A stretch of DNA of 17,653 nucleotides from Candidatus Sumerlaeota bacterium (GCA_016928995.1 JAFGJS010000052.1:1-17653), one strand, 5' to 3'. Shown: positions 7,384 through 15,219, counted from the first letter of the stretch. Program-made: numbers and translations. Notes: a model not told the origin generated them from the letters alone.

Positions 7384-8720
7384 CTCAGCAGGACTGGAAA
7401 GCGCGGGACATCCAGCATCTCTGGCATCCCTACACGGACATTGAGCAGTTCGAGCAGAGCGCGGTGTACATGCTGATCGAGCGCGCCGAAGGCGTCTATC
7501 TCTACGAGCAAGGCGGACGGCGCCTGCTCGACGGCATCGCCTCGTGGTGGTGCGTGAACCTGGGCCACAGCCATCCGCGCCTCGTGCAGGCGATCCAGCG
7601 GCAGGCCGCGCAGCTCCAGCATTGCATCCTCGGCGGCATGTCGCATCAGCCGGCGATTGAACTGGCCGAACGCCTGGCACAGCTGGCGCCGGGCGAACTG
7701 AACCACGTGTTTTTTTGCAGCGACGGTTGCAGCGCCGTGGAGGCCGCGCTGAAGATCGCCGCGCAATACTGGGATAACATCGGCGAGAGCGGACGGAACG
7801 CCTTCGTCTGCCTGACCGACGGCTATCACGGCGACACGCTCGGCGCGGTCAGCGTCGGTTTTGTCGATGCGTTTCATCGCCCGTTCAAGCAGATCGTGCT
7901 GCAAAACCATCGCGCCCTTTCGCCGCACTGCAACCAATGTCCGATGGGCAAGGTGCCGGAGACTTGCGGCGTCGAATGCTTTCAGTCGATGGAAAATTTG
8001 ATCCGCGAGCACCACGAGCGGATCGTGGCAGTGATTCTCGAACCACTCTGCCAGGGCGCCGCGGGCATGCGGATCTATCCCGATGAATATCTGCGCCAGG
8101 CGCGGCGGCTGTGCGATGAGTACAACCTGCCGCTGATTTGCGATGAAATCGCCGTCGGCTTCGGCCGCACCGGCTCGCTGTTCGCCTCTAATCACGCCGG
8201 CATCGAGCCGGACATCATCACGGTCGGCAAGGGACTCACGGGCGGCTACATGCCGCTGAGCGCGACGATCGTGCGGACAAAAATCTACGACAGCTTCCGC
8301 AATGCGCTGGATCAACCCGCCGGCCAGAACCGCACGTTTTTTCACGGCCATACGTTCACCGGCAATCCGATCACCTGTGCCTGCGCGCTGGCCGCGCTGG
8401 ATGTTTATCGCGAGACCGGGGTCATCGAGCGACTCGCGCCGCGCATCGCCCAGCTGGAGCAAGGTTTCGCGGCCATCGCTCAAAAGCTTCCCGGCTCCAA
8501 AACCCGCTGCCTGGGCATGATCGGCATGGTGGAAATCTTCCCGGAAAGCCAAGGCGCCGCGCGCGCCAGGCGCATCGTCCAAGCCGCGTATGAACGCGGA
8601 CTATTCATCCGCCCGCTGGGGAACGTCCTGTATCTCTGGCCTCCGTTGATCTCAACGGAGCAGGAACTCGCCCAAATGATCGAAATCCTGCTCGACTCCA
8701 TTGAGTCCTGCGACTCGTAA
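7380..8720 (+). CDS. bioA: Adenosylmethionine-8-amino-7-oxononanoate aminotransferase BioA
   Basis: A class III PLP aminotransferase that converts KAPA to DAPA, usually with SAM as amino donor. It has 446 residues. HLWHPYTDI at the N-terminus, LLDGIASWWCVNLGHSHP, the PLP-phosphate loop SDGCSAVEAALK, CDEIAVGFGRTG (Asp255) and the PLP lysine Lys284 in TVGKGLTGGYMP are all present, as is GHTFTGNPITCACALAAL. A four-Cys stretch (Cys184, 187, 196, 200) resembles an insert I recall in a BioA subgroup and might bind metal. The start is ATG 7380, with GGAG 7 bases upstream, overlapping bioD by 4 bases. It ends the biotin cluster; no clear terminator is visible after it. Confidence 0.95.
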   Translation: MTQQDWKARDIQHLWHPYTDIEQFEQSAVYMLIERAEGVYLYEQGGRRLLDGIASWWCVNLGHSHPRLVQAIQRQAAQLQHCILGGMSHQPAIELAERLAQLAPGELNHVFFCSDGCSAVEAALKIAAQYWDNIGESGRNAFVCLTDGYHGDTLGAVSVGFVDAFHRPFKQIVLQNHRALSPHCNQCPMGKVPETCGVECFQSMENLIREHHERIVAVILEPLCQGAAGMRIYPDEYLRQARRLCDEYNLPLICDEIAVGFGRTGSLFASNHAGIEPDIITVGKGLTGGYMPLSATIVRTKIYDSFRNALDQPAGQNRTFFHGHTFTGNPITCACALAALDVYRETGVIERLAPRIAQLEQGFAAIAQKLPGSKTRCLGMIGMVEIFPESQGAARARRIVQAAYERGLFIRPLGNVLYLWPPLISTEQELAQMIEILLDSIESCDS

Positions 8721-8801
8721 ATCCACAACAGTCCACGCATAACCCACGCCATGATCCAACGCATGCGCACAGAACTGTGTGTAAATATCACATTAACAAG
8801 A

Positions 8802-8830
8802 TTGAGTGTAACTTCGCGATTGCGTATAAA
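8802..8830 (+). promoter_or_regulatory. Promoter of the prepilin gene
   Basis: TTGAGT (8802-8807), a 17-base spacer, then TATAAA (8825-8830). Transcription would begin near 8837, about 40 bases before the start codon. A small palindrome, CACAG-AA-CTGTG (8768-8779), lies upstream and could be a regulator site. Confidence 0.65.
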
Positions 8831-8875
8831 AGATCATGTATTCGTGCATTGTATTAATTTTATGGAGAGATGGAA

Positions 8876-9541
8876 ATGAACCGGTATTTATTAAAAGGGT
8901 TTACCTTAATCGAACTGCTGATCGTGGTTTTAATCATCGCGATCCTCGCGGCGATCGCCGTGCCCAACTTTCTTGAATTCCAAACGCGGGCCAAGGTCTC
9001 GCGCGCCATGGCCGATATGCGCAGTTTGTCGGTCGCCACGGTGGCGTATACGGTGGATGTCGGCGTTCCTGTGCCGAGCACGCAGAATTATTACGGCCAA
9101 ACAGGAAGCTGGCTCTCCGACGAGGAGCTCCGGTGTTGGCTAAGCACGCCAATCGCCTACATTTCAAACGCCTTTCTGGTGGATGAATTCGCGGATAAAG
9201 ATCCGATATCCTCGGGATTTGCCGCGCCGAACAAATTATATGAATATCAAACGTTCGAGCCGAGGGTTGATGATTCCTACCTGGGCGTCTCGGATTACTT
9301 TCCGATGCAAGTCGCGCAGGATCGAGGTTATACTTTTTATTACGGCAGTTACGGCCCGTCGCATGACCGCAATGCGGACACTGGAAGCGTCGCAACGCCA
9401 TTTGATCAGATCGGGTATTTCATCATCGGCGGCACTGTGGATCCCTATATTTACGATCCGACGAACGGCACCGTAAGCGAGGGTATGATCTTGTTCACCA
9501 ATGACGGCTATTTTGACGGCAGCAAATATTCCAAATATTAG
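8876..9541 (+). CDS. Type IV pilin-like / pseudopilin prepilin
   Basis: A 221-residue prepilin. The short leader MNRYLLKG ends at Gly8, followed by Phe9 (the methylated residue after cleavage by prepilin peptidase) and Glu13 (mature Glu5). The hydrophobic helix FTLIELLIVVLIIAILAAIA then anchors it in the inner membrane. NFLEFQTRAKVSRAMADMRS is the amphipathic continuation. The globular part (about 60-221) is rich in Tyr, Asp and Gly, as in GspG/GspH-like pseudopilins of environmental bacteria. ATG 8876 is preferred over 8870: GGAGAG lies 6 bases before 8876 but directly abuts 8870. It stands alone with its own promoter. Major pilin or minor pseudopilin cannot be told from sequence. Confidence 0.85.
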   Translation: MNRYLLKGFTLIELLIVVLIIAILAAIAVPNFLEFQTRAKVSRAMADMRSLSVATVAYTVDVGVPVPSTQNYYGQTGSWLSDEELRCWLSTPIAYISNAFLVDEFADKDPISSGFAAPNKLYEYQTFEPRVDDSYLGVSDYFPMQVAQDRGYTFYYGSYGPSHDRNADTGSVATPFDQIGYFIIGGTVDPYIYDPTNGTVSEGMILFTNDGYFDGSKYSKY

Positions 9542-9576
9542 ACACGGTCTCTCCTCCTTGGTTAGTCCAATGTGAT

Positions 9577-9641
9577 TATCGCCATCGGGATCGCAATCAT
9601 CATCGATTCAACTCGCATCGATGCTGATCCCGATGGCGATA
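9577..9641. repeat. Long hairpin between convergent genes
   Basis: TATCGCCATCGGGATC (9577-9592) pairs perfectly with 9626-9641. A second 7-bp stem (9601-9607 with 9617-9623) closes a 9-base loop inside. It lies between the convergent prepilin and proB genes and may end both transcripts, although no long T run follows on either side. Confidence 0.7.
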
Positions 9642-9680
9642 GCGCTTTTAAATTCGGCAAAGAAATCCCGAAACACGACG

Positions 9681-10856
9681 CTAAATCAGCACCAGATTAT
9701 CTTTGTGGATCACTTCTTCGTAAGGGATGTTGTCGAGCAGCCCGGCGATCTCGCTGGTGCGTTTGCCTTTGATACGCTCGATCTCTTCGCTGCTGAAGTT
9801 CACCAGCCCACGCGCGATGCAGACGCCGTTGGGGCCGCAGACGTCCACGGTGTCGCCGAATTTAAAAACACCCTGGGTCTGCGTGACGCCGGCGGGCAGC
9901 AGGCTTTTCTTTTTTTCCGTCAAGGCGCGCACGGCGCCATCGTCGATGATCAGCCGCCGGTCGCGGCTGGAGCGGCCGGTGGCGATCCAGGCCGCGCGCG
10001 CGCTCATCCGTGCGCCGCCGCGCGGCAGGAACACCGTGCCCTGCGCGCGAAAATCCATCAGCGCGTCCATCGTCTCCTTGTCGCGGCCATTGGTCAGCAA
10101 CGTATGCGCGCCGGCCGCGCCGGCAAGCTCCGCGGCGCGGACTTTGCTTTTCATGCCGCCCAGCCCCAGGTATGAGCCGCTTTTATGGCAATGGCCGTAG
10201 GTCTCCCCGGTCACTCGCTCGACAACGGAGATCAACCGCGCATTTTTATCGCGGTTCGGATGGCCGGTGTAAAGCCCGCCGACATCGGTGAGCAGGGCCA
10301 GCAATCCGGCTTGCATCTTCGCCGCCACGCGCGCTGAGAGCACATCGTTGTCGCCGAAACGCAGCTCATCGATCGCCGTCGTGTCGTTTTCATTCACGAT
10401 CGGCACAACCTCCATCTCCAGCAAACGCTCCATGGTCAGCCGGGCGTTGAGATAACGCTGGCGATGATCCATGTCCTGCTGCGTGAGCAGGATCTGCGCA
10501 ACCTCCATGCCGTGCTTGTGAAAGGCGCGGGTATAAGTGGACATCAGGCGGCTCTGTCCGATAGCCGCGATGGCTTGCTTTTCAGGGATCGTGCGCGGCT
10601 TGCGCCCAGGCTGCACCACGGACATGCCCGCGGCCACGGCGCCGGATGAAACCAGGATCACGGGATGCCCGGCGTCGCGCCAGCGCCGGATCAACGCGCC
10701 AAGGCGGCCGATGAAGTCCTGATCCAATTCGCCGCCGCCGCCGGTGAGCACCATCGAGCCGACTTTGATCACGGCCAGTCCAAAATGGACGTCGTGCGTT
10801 TCGCCGCCGTATGCATAGCGCAACGGACTATTCTTCGATTCGCTGGAGTTGCTCAT
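9681..10856 (-). CDS. proB: Glutamate 5-kinase ProB with PUA domain
   Basis: Phosphorylates L-glutamate to glutamyl-5-phosphate, the first and usually proline-inhibited step of proline synthesis. It has 391 residues. The amino acid kinase domain (about 27-285) shows VIKVGSMVLT (Lys31), ILVSSGAVAAGM, QAIAAIGQSRLM, PIVNENDTTA, FGDNDVLSA, LLTDVGGLYTG and GLGGMKSKVRAA. A PUA domain follows (about 299-376, RRLIIDDGAVRAL ... GKRTSEIAG). The N-terminus is about 25 residues longer than usual. ATG 10856 overlaps the end of obgE by 29 bases and has only a distant AGGAG; a TTG at 10823 just past the obgE stop is an alternative start. Position after obgE suggests one transcript. Confidence 0.93.
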   Translation of the reverse strand: MSNSSESKNSPLRYAYGGETHDVHFGLAVIKVGSMVLTGGGGELDQDFIGRLGALIRRWRDAGHPVILVSSGAVAAGMSVVQPGRKPRTIPEKQAIAAIGQSRLMSTYTRAFHKHGMEVAQILLTQQDMDHRQRYLNARLTMERLLEMEVVPIVNENDTTAIDELRFGDNDVLSARVAAKMQAGLLALLTDVGGLYTGHPNRDKNARLISVVERVTGETYGHCHKSGSYLGLGGMKSKVRAAELAGAAGAHTLLTNGRDKETMDALMDFRAQGTVFLPRGGARMSARAAWIATGRSSRDRRLIIDDGAVRALTEKKKSLLPAGVTQTQGVFKFGDTVDVCGPNGVCIARGLVNFSSEEIERIKGKRTSEIAGLLDNIPYEEVIHKDNLVLI

Positions 10857-11868
10857 ACAGCCGGGTGATCTCCTGTTTCAGGTGCAGTATCTTTTCATCG
10901 TCGATCGCGGAAAGCAGCAGCGTGCGCACGCCTCTGGCCTGGAATTCCTCGCAGACCTCTTCGAGCAGCGGCTCGAACTCCGCGTCCACCAGGTCGGTTT
11001 TATTCAGCGCCACGACCTCCGGGAGCGCGGTAAGGCGCTCCGTATAGGACTGAAGTTCATGGCGCACGATTTCGTACGTCGCCCACATCCGTTCGAAATC
11101 CAGTTTATCCGGCTCAATGGCCACCAGGTGCACCAGCATGCGCGTACGTTCGATGTGCCGCAGAAAACGATGGCCCAGCCCCTGACCCTTGCTCGCGCCT
11201 TCGATCAGGCCGGGGATGTCGGCCAGCGTGATTTTTTCGCCGAACTCCAACTCGATGACGCCCAGGTTGGGATGCAGCGTAGTGAAGGGATAATCCGCGA
11301 TTTTCGGCGTGGCCCGCGTCAGATTGGCGAGCAGCGTCGATTTGCCGGCGTTCGGCAGGCCGACCAGTCCAACATCCGCGATCAGCTTGAGTTCGAGGAT
11401 CAGCGTGCGCTCCTCGCCCAGCGTGCCCTCCTCGCGGATGCGCGGAGCGCGGTTCGAAGCCGTGGCGAAGGCGCTGTTGCCGCGGCCGCCTTTCCCGCCG
11501 CGCGCGGCCAGCATGCGCTGCGCCGGTTCGGCGAGATCGACAACGTCCACCTCCTCGCCGTTCTCATCGAGCGCCGTGATGATGGTGCCTTGCGGAACTT
11601 TGAGCACCACGTCGGGGCCATTGCGGCCATGCTGATTTTTGCCGCGACCCTCGCCGCCCTTGGCCGATTTGTAATGCGGCTGCATCTTGCAGTCCAGCAG
11701 CGTCATCATCCCCGGATCGGCCTCCAGATAGATATTGCCGCCATTGCCGCCGTCGCCGCCGTCCGGTCCGCCAAAGGGCACGAATTTCTCACGGCGGAAA
11801 CTCATGCAGCCATTGCCGCCGCGTCCGGCGTGACAGAAAACCTTCACATAATCGACAAATGCGCTCAT
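10828..11868 (-). CDS. obgE: GTPase ObgE/CgtA
   Basis: An essential GTPase that acts in late large-subunit ribosome assembly and stress signalling. It has 346 residues. The glycine-rich Obg fold is first (FVDYVKVFCHAGRGGNGCMS, then GGPDGGDGGNGG), about residues 3-158. The G domain follows with G1 GLPNAGKS (170-177), G2 around YPFTT, G3 DIPG (217-220), G4 NKTD (289-292) and G5 SAI (320-322). It has no C-terminal OCT domain. I chose ATG 11868 because it gives the family's usual N-terminus. An in-frame ATG at 11913, with GGGGAAGG just before it, would add 15 residues and cannot be excluded. The rplU-rpmA ribosomal genes often found upstream are absent. Confidence 0.94.
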   Translation of the reverse strand: MSAFVDYVKVFCHAGRGGNGCMSFRREKFVPFGGPDGGDGGNGGNIYLEADPGMMTLLDCKMQPHYKSAKGGEGRGKNQHGRNGPDVVLKVPQGTIITALDENGEEVDVVDLAEPAQRMLAARGGKGGRGNSAFATASNRAPRIREEGTLGEERTLILELKLIADVGLVGLPNAGKSTLLANLTRATPKIADYPFTTLHPNLGVIELEFGEKITLADIPGLIEGASKGQGLGHRFLRHIERTRMLVHLVAIEPDKLDFERMWATYEIVRHELQSYTERLTALPEVVALNKTDLVDAEFEPLLEEVCEEFQARGVRTLLLSAIDDEKILHLKQEITRLYEQLQRIEE

Positions 11869-11936
11869 ATTAGAAAAGGCGCGCGTCGCTGGATCGCGCG
11901 GGGCGCCTATCATCCTTCCCCTGTTTAAGAGGCATC

Positions 11937-11942
11937 ATTATC
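11937..11942 (-). promoter_or_regulatory. Weak -10 candidate for obgE-proB
   Basis: GATAAT on the minus strand matches TATAAT at 5 of 6 bases, about 70 bases before the obgE start. TTGCTT upstream is at a 19-base spacing, so the -35 is poor. Confidence 0.3.
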
Positions 11943-11982
11943 GCGTCGCTAGGGTATGCGCAAGCAAGAAACATGCGTCATC

Positions 11983-12081
11983 ATCGCAATCAGAATCGCT
12001 ATCGGTATCGCTATCGCTATCGGTATCGAAAAAACCATTGGAATCAGACAACCGGCAAAACGATCCCGATTTCGATCCCGG
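11983..12081. repeat. Hexamer-periodic ATCGNN repeat
   Basis: From 11983 to about 12030 the sequence repeats ATCG every six bases (GCTATC and GGTATC units). A partly complementary CGATCCCGATTTCGATCCC follows at 12061-12079. In one frame it reads as alternating Ile with Ala or Gly, a sign of a repeat and not of a gene. It resembles the hairpin at 9577-9641. It is part of the gene-free stretch 11869-12334. Confidence 0.65.
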
Positions 12082-12125
12082 CTACGGCCCGGGTGCATCT
12101 TGGCTCTGCTACCAAACTTCATCAA

Positions 12126-12197
12126 TCAGTACCGCGACCATGAGGGAGCGGCCCCTGGACGCGTATTTGGGCCGCTCCTTTACACTCGCGGTACTGA
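12126..12197. repeat. Nested inverted repeat (dispersed intergenic element)
   Basis: The outer arms TCAGTACCGCGA (12126-12137) and TCGCGGTACTGA (12186-12197) are perfectly complementary over 12 bp. The inner arms GGAGCGGCCC (12145-12154) and GGGCCGCTCC (12169-12178) are complementary over 10 bp, followed by TTTA. The pattern, AGTACCGCGACC then AGGGAGCGG and its mirror, resembles a repeat I recall from environmental genomes; I could not search for it. Confidence 0.7.
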
Positions 12198-12249
12198 CTG
12201 TGTAGCGTTTCAAGATGCGCCTCTACGGCCCAAAGTCCGGATTCTGCAA

Positions 12250-12279
12250 TTGACAAATGAGGGGTATTTGAGGCATAAT
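12250..12279 (+). promoter_or_regulatory. Strong promoter of the MshEN gene
   Basis: A perfect TTGACA (12250-12255), an 18-base spacer and CATAAT (12274-12279). The -10 covers an in-frame ATG at 12278, so the transcript would begin after it, near 12286. This decides the start of the downstream gene in favour of 12335. Confidence 0.75.
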
Positions 12280-12334
12280 GAATACTTGCAGTGGAATCAC
12301 GGATGGAATTGCCGGGCAAAGGCGGGAAGGCATC

Positions 12335-13066
12335 ATGGACGATTTGCTGTTTAGCTCGGGCGACTATTGGGGCGGGGATCATGAGCGCAGGCGAGTGTTG
12401 CATGACCGTCTGCGGCGCTTGCAGCATTTTGTGCAGGAAGCCAAACGGCTTTCCGAATTAATCCTCAACGACCCATCGTTGCCCGAGCTCGAGGTTAAGC
12501 GTTATGAGGACGCCCTGAACCAGCTGTTGCGATTGGATCTCACCGGCCGCAACCGCAATCGCAACGTGCTGGATGAAAACGCGCCGATCCAGTTTGACAT
12601 CAGCATGCGGTCGCGGGCGCGAAAGGCTTCCAAACTCAGCCTGGAGTGGATCCTCAAAAAAGCAGGGCTGCTCACGCGGAAGGAACTGGACCAGATCAAG
12701 GAGGAACTCAAGCGCAATCCGGAAGAAAATCTGGTGCAGGCGTTGAAACGGCGCCGCCAGCTCAGCGACCGGGAAATTTTAAACGCCGTGGCGAAGGAAC
12801 TGCAGCTGGAGATGATCGACCTGCGCCAGGCGCAGATTTCTCCGGCCACGCTGGCGCTGGTGCCCCCGAGCGTGGTGAAGGAATTCAAGGTGCTGCCAGT
12901 GCGGGAAGAAGGCGATACGATCTATATCGCGCTGTCCGATCCCCTGGATGTGCAGTTGCAGGACGATCTGGAAATGATCTTGCAGCGGCGCGTGACGGCC
13001 GTGCTGGCCAGCGATGCGGATATTGAGCTGGCGATCCAGCGATATTACGAAAACGGCGAAAACTGA
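12335..13066 (+). CDS. Stand-alone MshEN/GspE N-terminal domain protein
   Basis: A 243-residue protein without an ATPase domain. Residues 1-95 are charged and probably helical and I do not recognise them. Residues about 98-238 match the N-terminal domain of GspE/PilB/MshE ATPases (LSLEWILKKAGLLTRKEL; then EFKVLPVREEGDTIYIALSD, PLDVQLQDDLE, ASDADIELAIQRYY). Over the last 62 residues about 39 are identical to the N-terminal domain of the PilB-like protein encoded next. Some MshEN domains bind c-di-GMP through RLGxxL...G motifs; here LS replaces LG, so binding is doubtful. The start at ATG 12335 has GGGAAGG four bases before it, and an earlier ATG lies in the promoter -10. It is probably a partner, assembly factor or regulator of the pilus/secretion motor. 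Confidence 0.8.
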   Translation: MDDLLFSSGDYWGGDHERRRVLHDRLRRLQHFVQEAKRLSELILNDPSLPELEVKRYEDALNQLLRLDLTGRNRNRNVLDENAPIQFDISMRSRARKASKLSLEWILKKAGLLTRKELDQIKEELKRNPEENLVQALKRRRQLSDREILNAVAKELQLEMIDLRQAQISPATLALVPPSVVKEFKVLPVREEGDTIYIALSDPLDVQLQDDLEMILQRRVTAVLASDADIELAIQRYYENGEN

Positions 13067-13090
13067 TTTCGCGGTGAAATCCCGTTTTTT
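13065..13090 (+). terminator. Weak intrinsic terminator candidate
   Basis: GATTTC (13065-13070) pairs with GAAATC (13076-13081), loop GCGGT, followed by CCG and six T. The stem is short and AT-rich and begins within the stop codon of the MshEN gene, so readthrough into the ATPase gene is likely. Confidence 0.4.
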
Positions 13091-13118
13091 ATGCTGGCAA
13101 TCCGTCTCAAACGGCCCA

Positions 13119-13124
13119 TATAAT
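13119..13124 (+). promoter_or_regulatory. Perfect TATAAT -10 upstream of the ATPase gene
   Basis: TATAAT lies about 100 bases before ATG 13224. No good -35 is seen at 16-18 bases (TGGCAA is nearest), so it would need an activator or be weak. Confidence 0.4.
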
Positions 13125-13223
13125 TAATGTATCAAAATCGCGCTACGAGCGGTTCTTTTTTCTGGCGGTTTGATTTCGAACAACGCCGGTAAAGAGTCAT
13201 TTTATCAGTTTGAGGAATCTCGC

Positions 13224-15158
13224 ATGGTTTTCGGGCGGCGTAAAAAGAAACAAAAAGATCAAGAGAATCAATCCGATAAGCAGGGATCTGGCAAAGGGCC
13301 GGATATTCTGCCGCCGCATCAGCAAGGCGCCGCGATGCGCGACACCTTCGACACCCTGCAGGACTGGGGCGCGCCGCTGGAGGATGCCCCGCCGATTGAA
13401 CCGATGGAGTCAGGCGCACGCAGCAAAACCGCAAAACTCACCCCTTCGCTCGGCACAATCCTGGAAGAAGCGGGATTGGTGAGCACCGAAATGATCCAGT
13501 CCATCATGAACGACCGTGTGCGCGGCGAAGAGGCTGGCTCGCTCAAAAGCACCCTGATTGAAAAAGGCCTTGTCCGCGAAGAAGACATCATGGACGCCAT
13601 CGCGGAGGAGATGGGGCTGGTAAAGATCGAGCTGCACACCCTGCGCCCCAGCAAGGACCTGATCGAAGCCATCGACGTCAAAGTCGCCAAGCAATACAAG
13701 GTTTTCCCCGTGCGCAACGAGGAAGACGCGATTTACGTCGCGCTTTCCGATCCCCTGAACGTGCAGGTTCAGGACGACCTGGAGCGCATTCTGCAAAAGC
13801 GCGTCGTGACGATGATCGCCTCGGAGGGCGAGATCGACCGCGCCATCGCGCGCTATTACGAAAAAGACGAGATCCTGGACGCCATCGAGAAGGTGACCGA
13901 CAAAGTGCATGAAGAGATGGGCCTGGCGGGCGACGAATGGGATCAGAAAATCGTGATCGACGACGACATCCCGGCCGAAGAACTCCCCGCCGTGGTGCGC
14001 TTCATCGACCTGATCTTCCGCATGGCCGTGCATGAAAAGGCCTCGGATATTCACATCGAACCGGCGAAAAACACAACAAACATCCGCTTCCGCGTGGACG
14101 GCGTGCTGCATGAAATCCCCTCGCCGCCCAAACGCTGGGAGCGCTCCATCATTTCGCGGCTCAAGGTGCTTTCCCGCATGGACCTGGCGGAAAAACGCAT
14201 TCCACAGGACGGCCGCATCAAACTGGACATCACGGATAAAAACCTCGACTTGCGCGTCTCGGCCCTGCCCACGATTCACGGCGCGGAGTCGGTCGTCATG
14301 CGTATTTTGGATCAGGAATCTGTCTTGCTGGGCTTGGAAGACGTCGGTTTCCTGCCGCGCAACATCGCGATTTTCGAAAGATTAATCCGCACGCCCACCG
14401 GCATCATCCTCATGACCGGACCGACCGGTTCGGGCAAGACCACCACGCTGTACGCCGCGCTGGGCACGCTGAACTCGCCGGAAACGAAACTCGTGACGAT
14501 CGAGGATCCGGTCGAGTACATGCTGGAAGGCATCATCCAGGTGCAGATCAATCCGGCGGCGGACGTGACCTTCTCCACCGGCCTGCGCACGATCCTGCGC
14601 CAATCGCCGGACGTGATTCTCGTCGGCGAGATCCGCGACATGGAGACCGCCGAAATCGCAATTCGCGCCGCGCTCACCGGCCACTTGGTGTTCAGCACGC
14701 TCCACACCAACGACGCAGCCACGGCTCCCGTGCGTCTGATCGACATGGGCGTCAAGCCCTATCTCGTGGCTTCATCGCTGGCCGCCGCCATCGCGCAACG
14801 TCTGGTGCGCCGCGTCTGCAGCCATTGCAAGAAGCCCTATGCGCCCACTCCGCAGGAACTGATCGATATGGGCGTGGATCCGAACGAATACGCCGAACAT
14901 GAATTTTTCCACGGTTCGGGCTGCGAGCGTTGCGGCCAGTCGGGCTATCGCGGCCGCACGGCGATCCATGAGATCTTCATGCCCGAAGGCGAGACGAAAC
15001 AGATGATCCTGCGCAGCATGCCCGGCAGCAAAATCAAGATCAAAGCCGTGGAGCAAGGCATGCTGACCTTGCGCATGGACGGTTTCGAAAAGGCGAAGAT
15101 GGGCACAACAACCCTCACCGAGGTGATCCGCATCACCGGCATGGACGAGGCCGAGTAA
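13224..15158 (+). CDS. pilB: Type IV pilus/type II secretion assembly ATPase (PilB/GspE family)
   Basis: A hexameric motor ATPase at the inner membrane that drives pilus or pseudopilus assembly. It has 644 residues from ATG 13224, chosen because GAGGA lies 7 bases upstream; a TTG at 13170 is a poorer choice. Residues 1-75 are a Lys/Gln/Pro-rich linker (GRRKKKQK). Residues about 73-215 form an MshEN domain (PSLGTILEEAGLVSTEM, KVFPVRNEEDAIYVALSDPL). The ATPase core has Walker A GPTGSGKTT (399-407), Asp box VTIEDPVEY (424-432), Walker B region VILVGEIRD with Glu469, and His box TGHLVFSTLHTND (485-497). Four zinc-binding Cys are Cys532, 535, 567 and 570. PilB and GspE are hard to separate; the absence of gsp genes nearby gives no help. 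Confidence 0.9.
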   Translation: MVFGRRKKKQKDQENQSDKQGSGKGPDILPPHQQGAAMRDTFDTLQDWGAPLEDAPPIEPMESGARSKTAKLTPSLGTILEEAGLVSTEMIQSIMNDRVRGEEAGSLKSTLIEKGLVREEDIMDAIAEEMGLVKIELHTLRPSKDLIEAIDVKVAKQYKVFPVRNEEDAIYVALSDPLNVQVQDDLERILQKRVVTMIASEGEIDRAIARYYEKDEILDAIEKVTDKVHEEMGLAGDEWDQKIVIDDDIPAEELPAVVRFIDLIFRMAVHEKASDIHIEPAKNTTNIRFRVDGVLHEIPSPPKRWERSIISRLKVLSRMDLAEKRIPQDGRIKLDITDKNLDLRVSALPTIHGAESVVMRILDQESVLLGLEDVGFLPRNIAIFERLIRTPTGIILMTGPTGSGKTTTLYAALGTLNSPETKLVTIEDPVEYMLEGIIQVQINPAADVTFSTGLRTILRQSPDVILVGEIRDMETAEIAIRAALTGHLVFSTLHTNDAATAPVRLIDMGVKPYLVASSLAAAIAQRLVRRVCSHCKKPYAPTPQELIDMGVDPNEYAEHEFFHGSGCERCGQSGYRGRTAIHEIFMPEGETKQMILRSMPGSKIKIKAVEQGMLTLRMDGFEKAKMGTTTLTEVIRITGMDEAE

Positions 15159-15166
15159 TAATCATC

Positions 15167-15219
15167 GGAAAGTCTGTTTGCCTGAATTGGCTTGCCGCGC
15201 ATCCCCAGCCTTAAATCGC
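15167..15219 (+). repeat. Direct repeat, left copy, bordering the three-gene block
   Basis: GGAAAGTCTGTTTG (15167-15180), 22 bases, then CCCCAGCCTTA (15203-15213), AAT and CGCCA (15215-15219 region). The same blocks in the same order occur at 17617-17652. The right end overlaps the stop codon of the XRE-cyclase gene. Confidence 0.45.

Noticed and set aside
7359-8582. A 407-codon open frame on the minus strand opposite bioA
   Set aside because: It is a GC-rich shadow of bioA with no recognisable motif; long antisense frames are common in such genes. The same applies to 13410-14279 opposite pilB.
9572-9772. A 66-codon reading frame on the plus strand between the prepilin and proB
   Set aside because: It translates the hairpin arms and runs into proB on the other strand. 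No ribosome site is visible.
11956-12354. A 132-codon open reading frame on the plus strand
   Set aside because: Its first third is the six-base-periodic repeat read as Ile-Ala-Ile-Gly, and the rest crosses the nested inverted repeat and the promoter. There is no ribosome site or family resemblance.
13170-13223. A TTG start 18 codons upstream for the PilB-like gene
   Set aside because: ATG 13224 has GAGGA at good spacing and gives a natural N-terminus; the added residues show no conservation signal.
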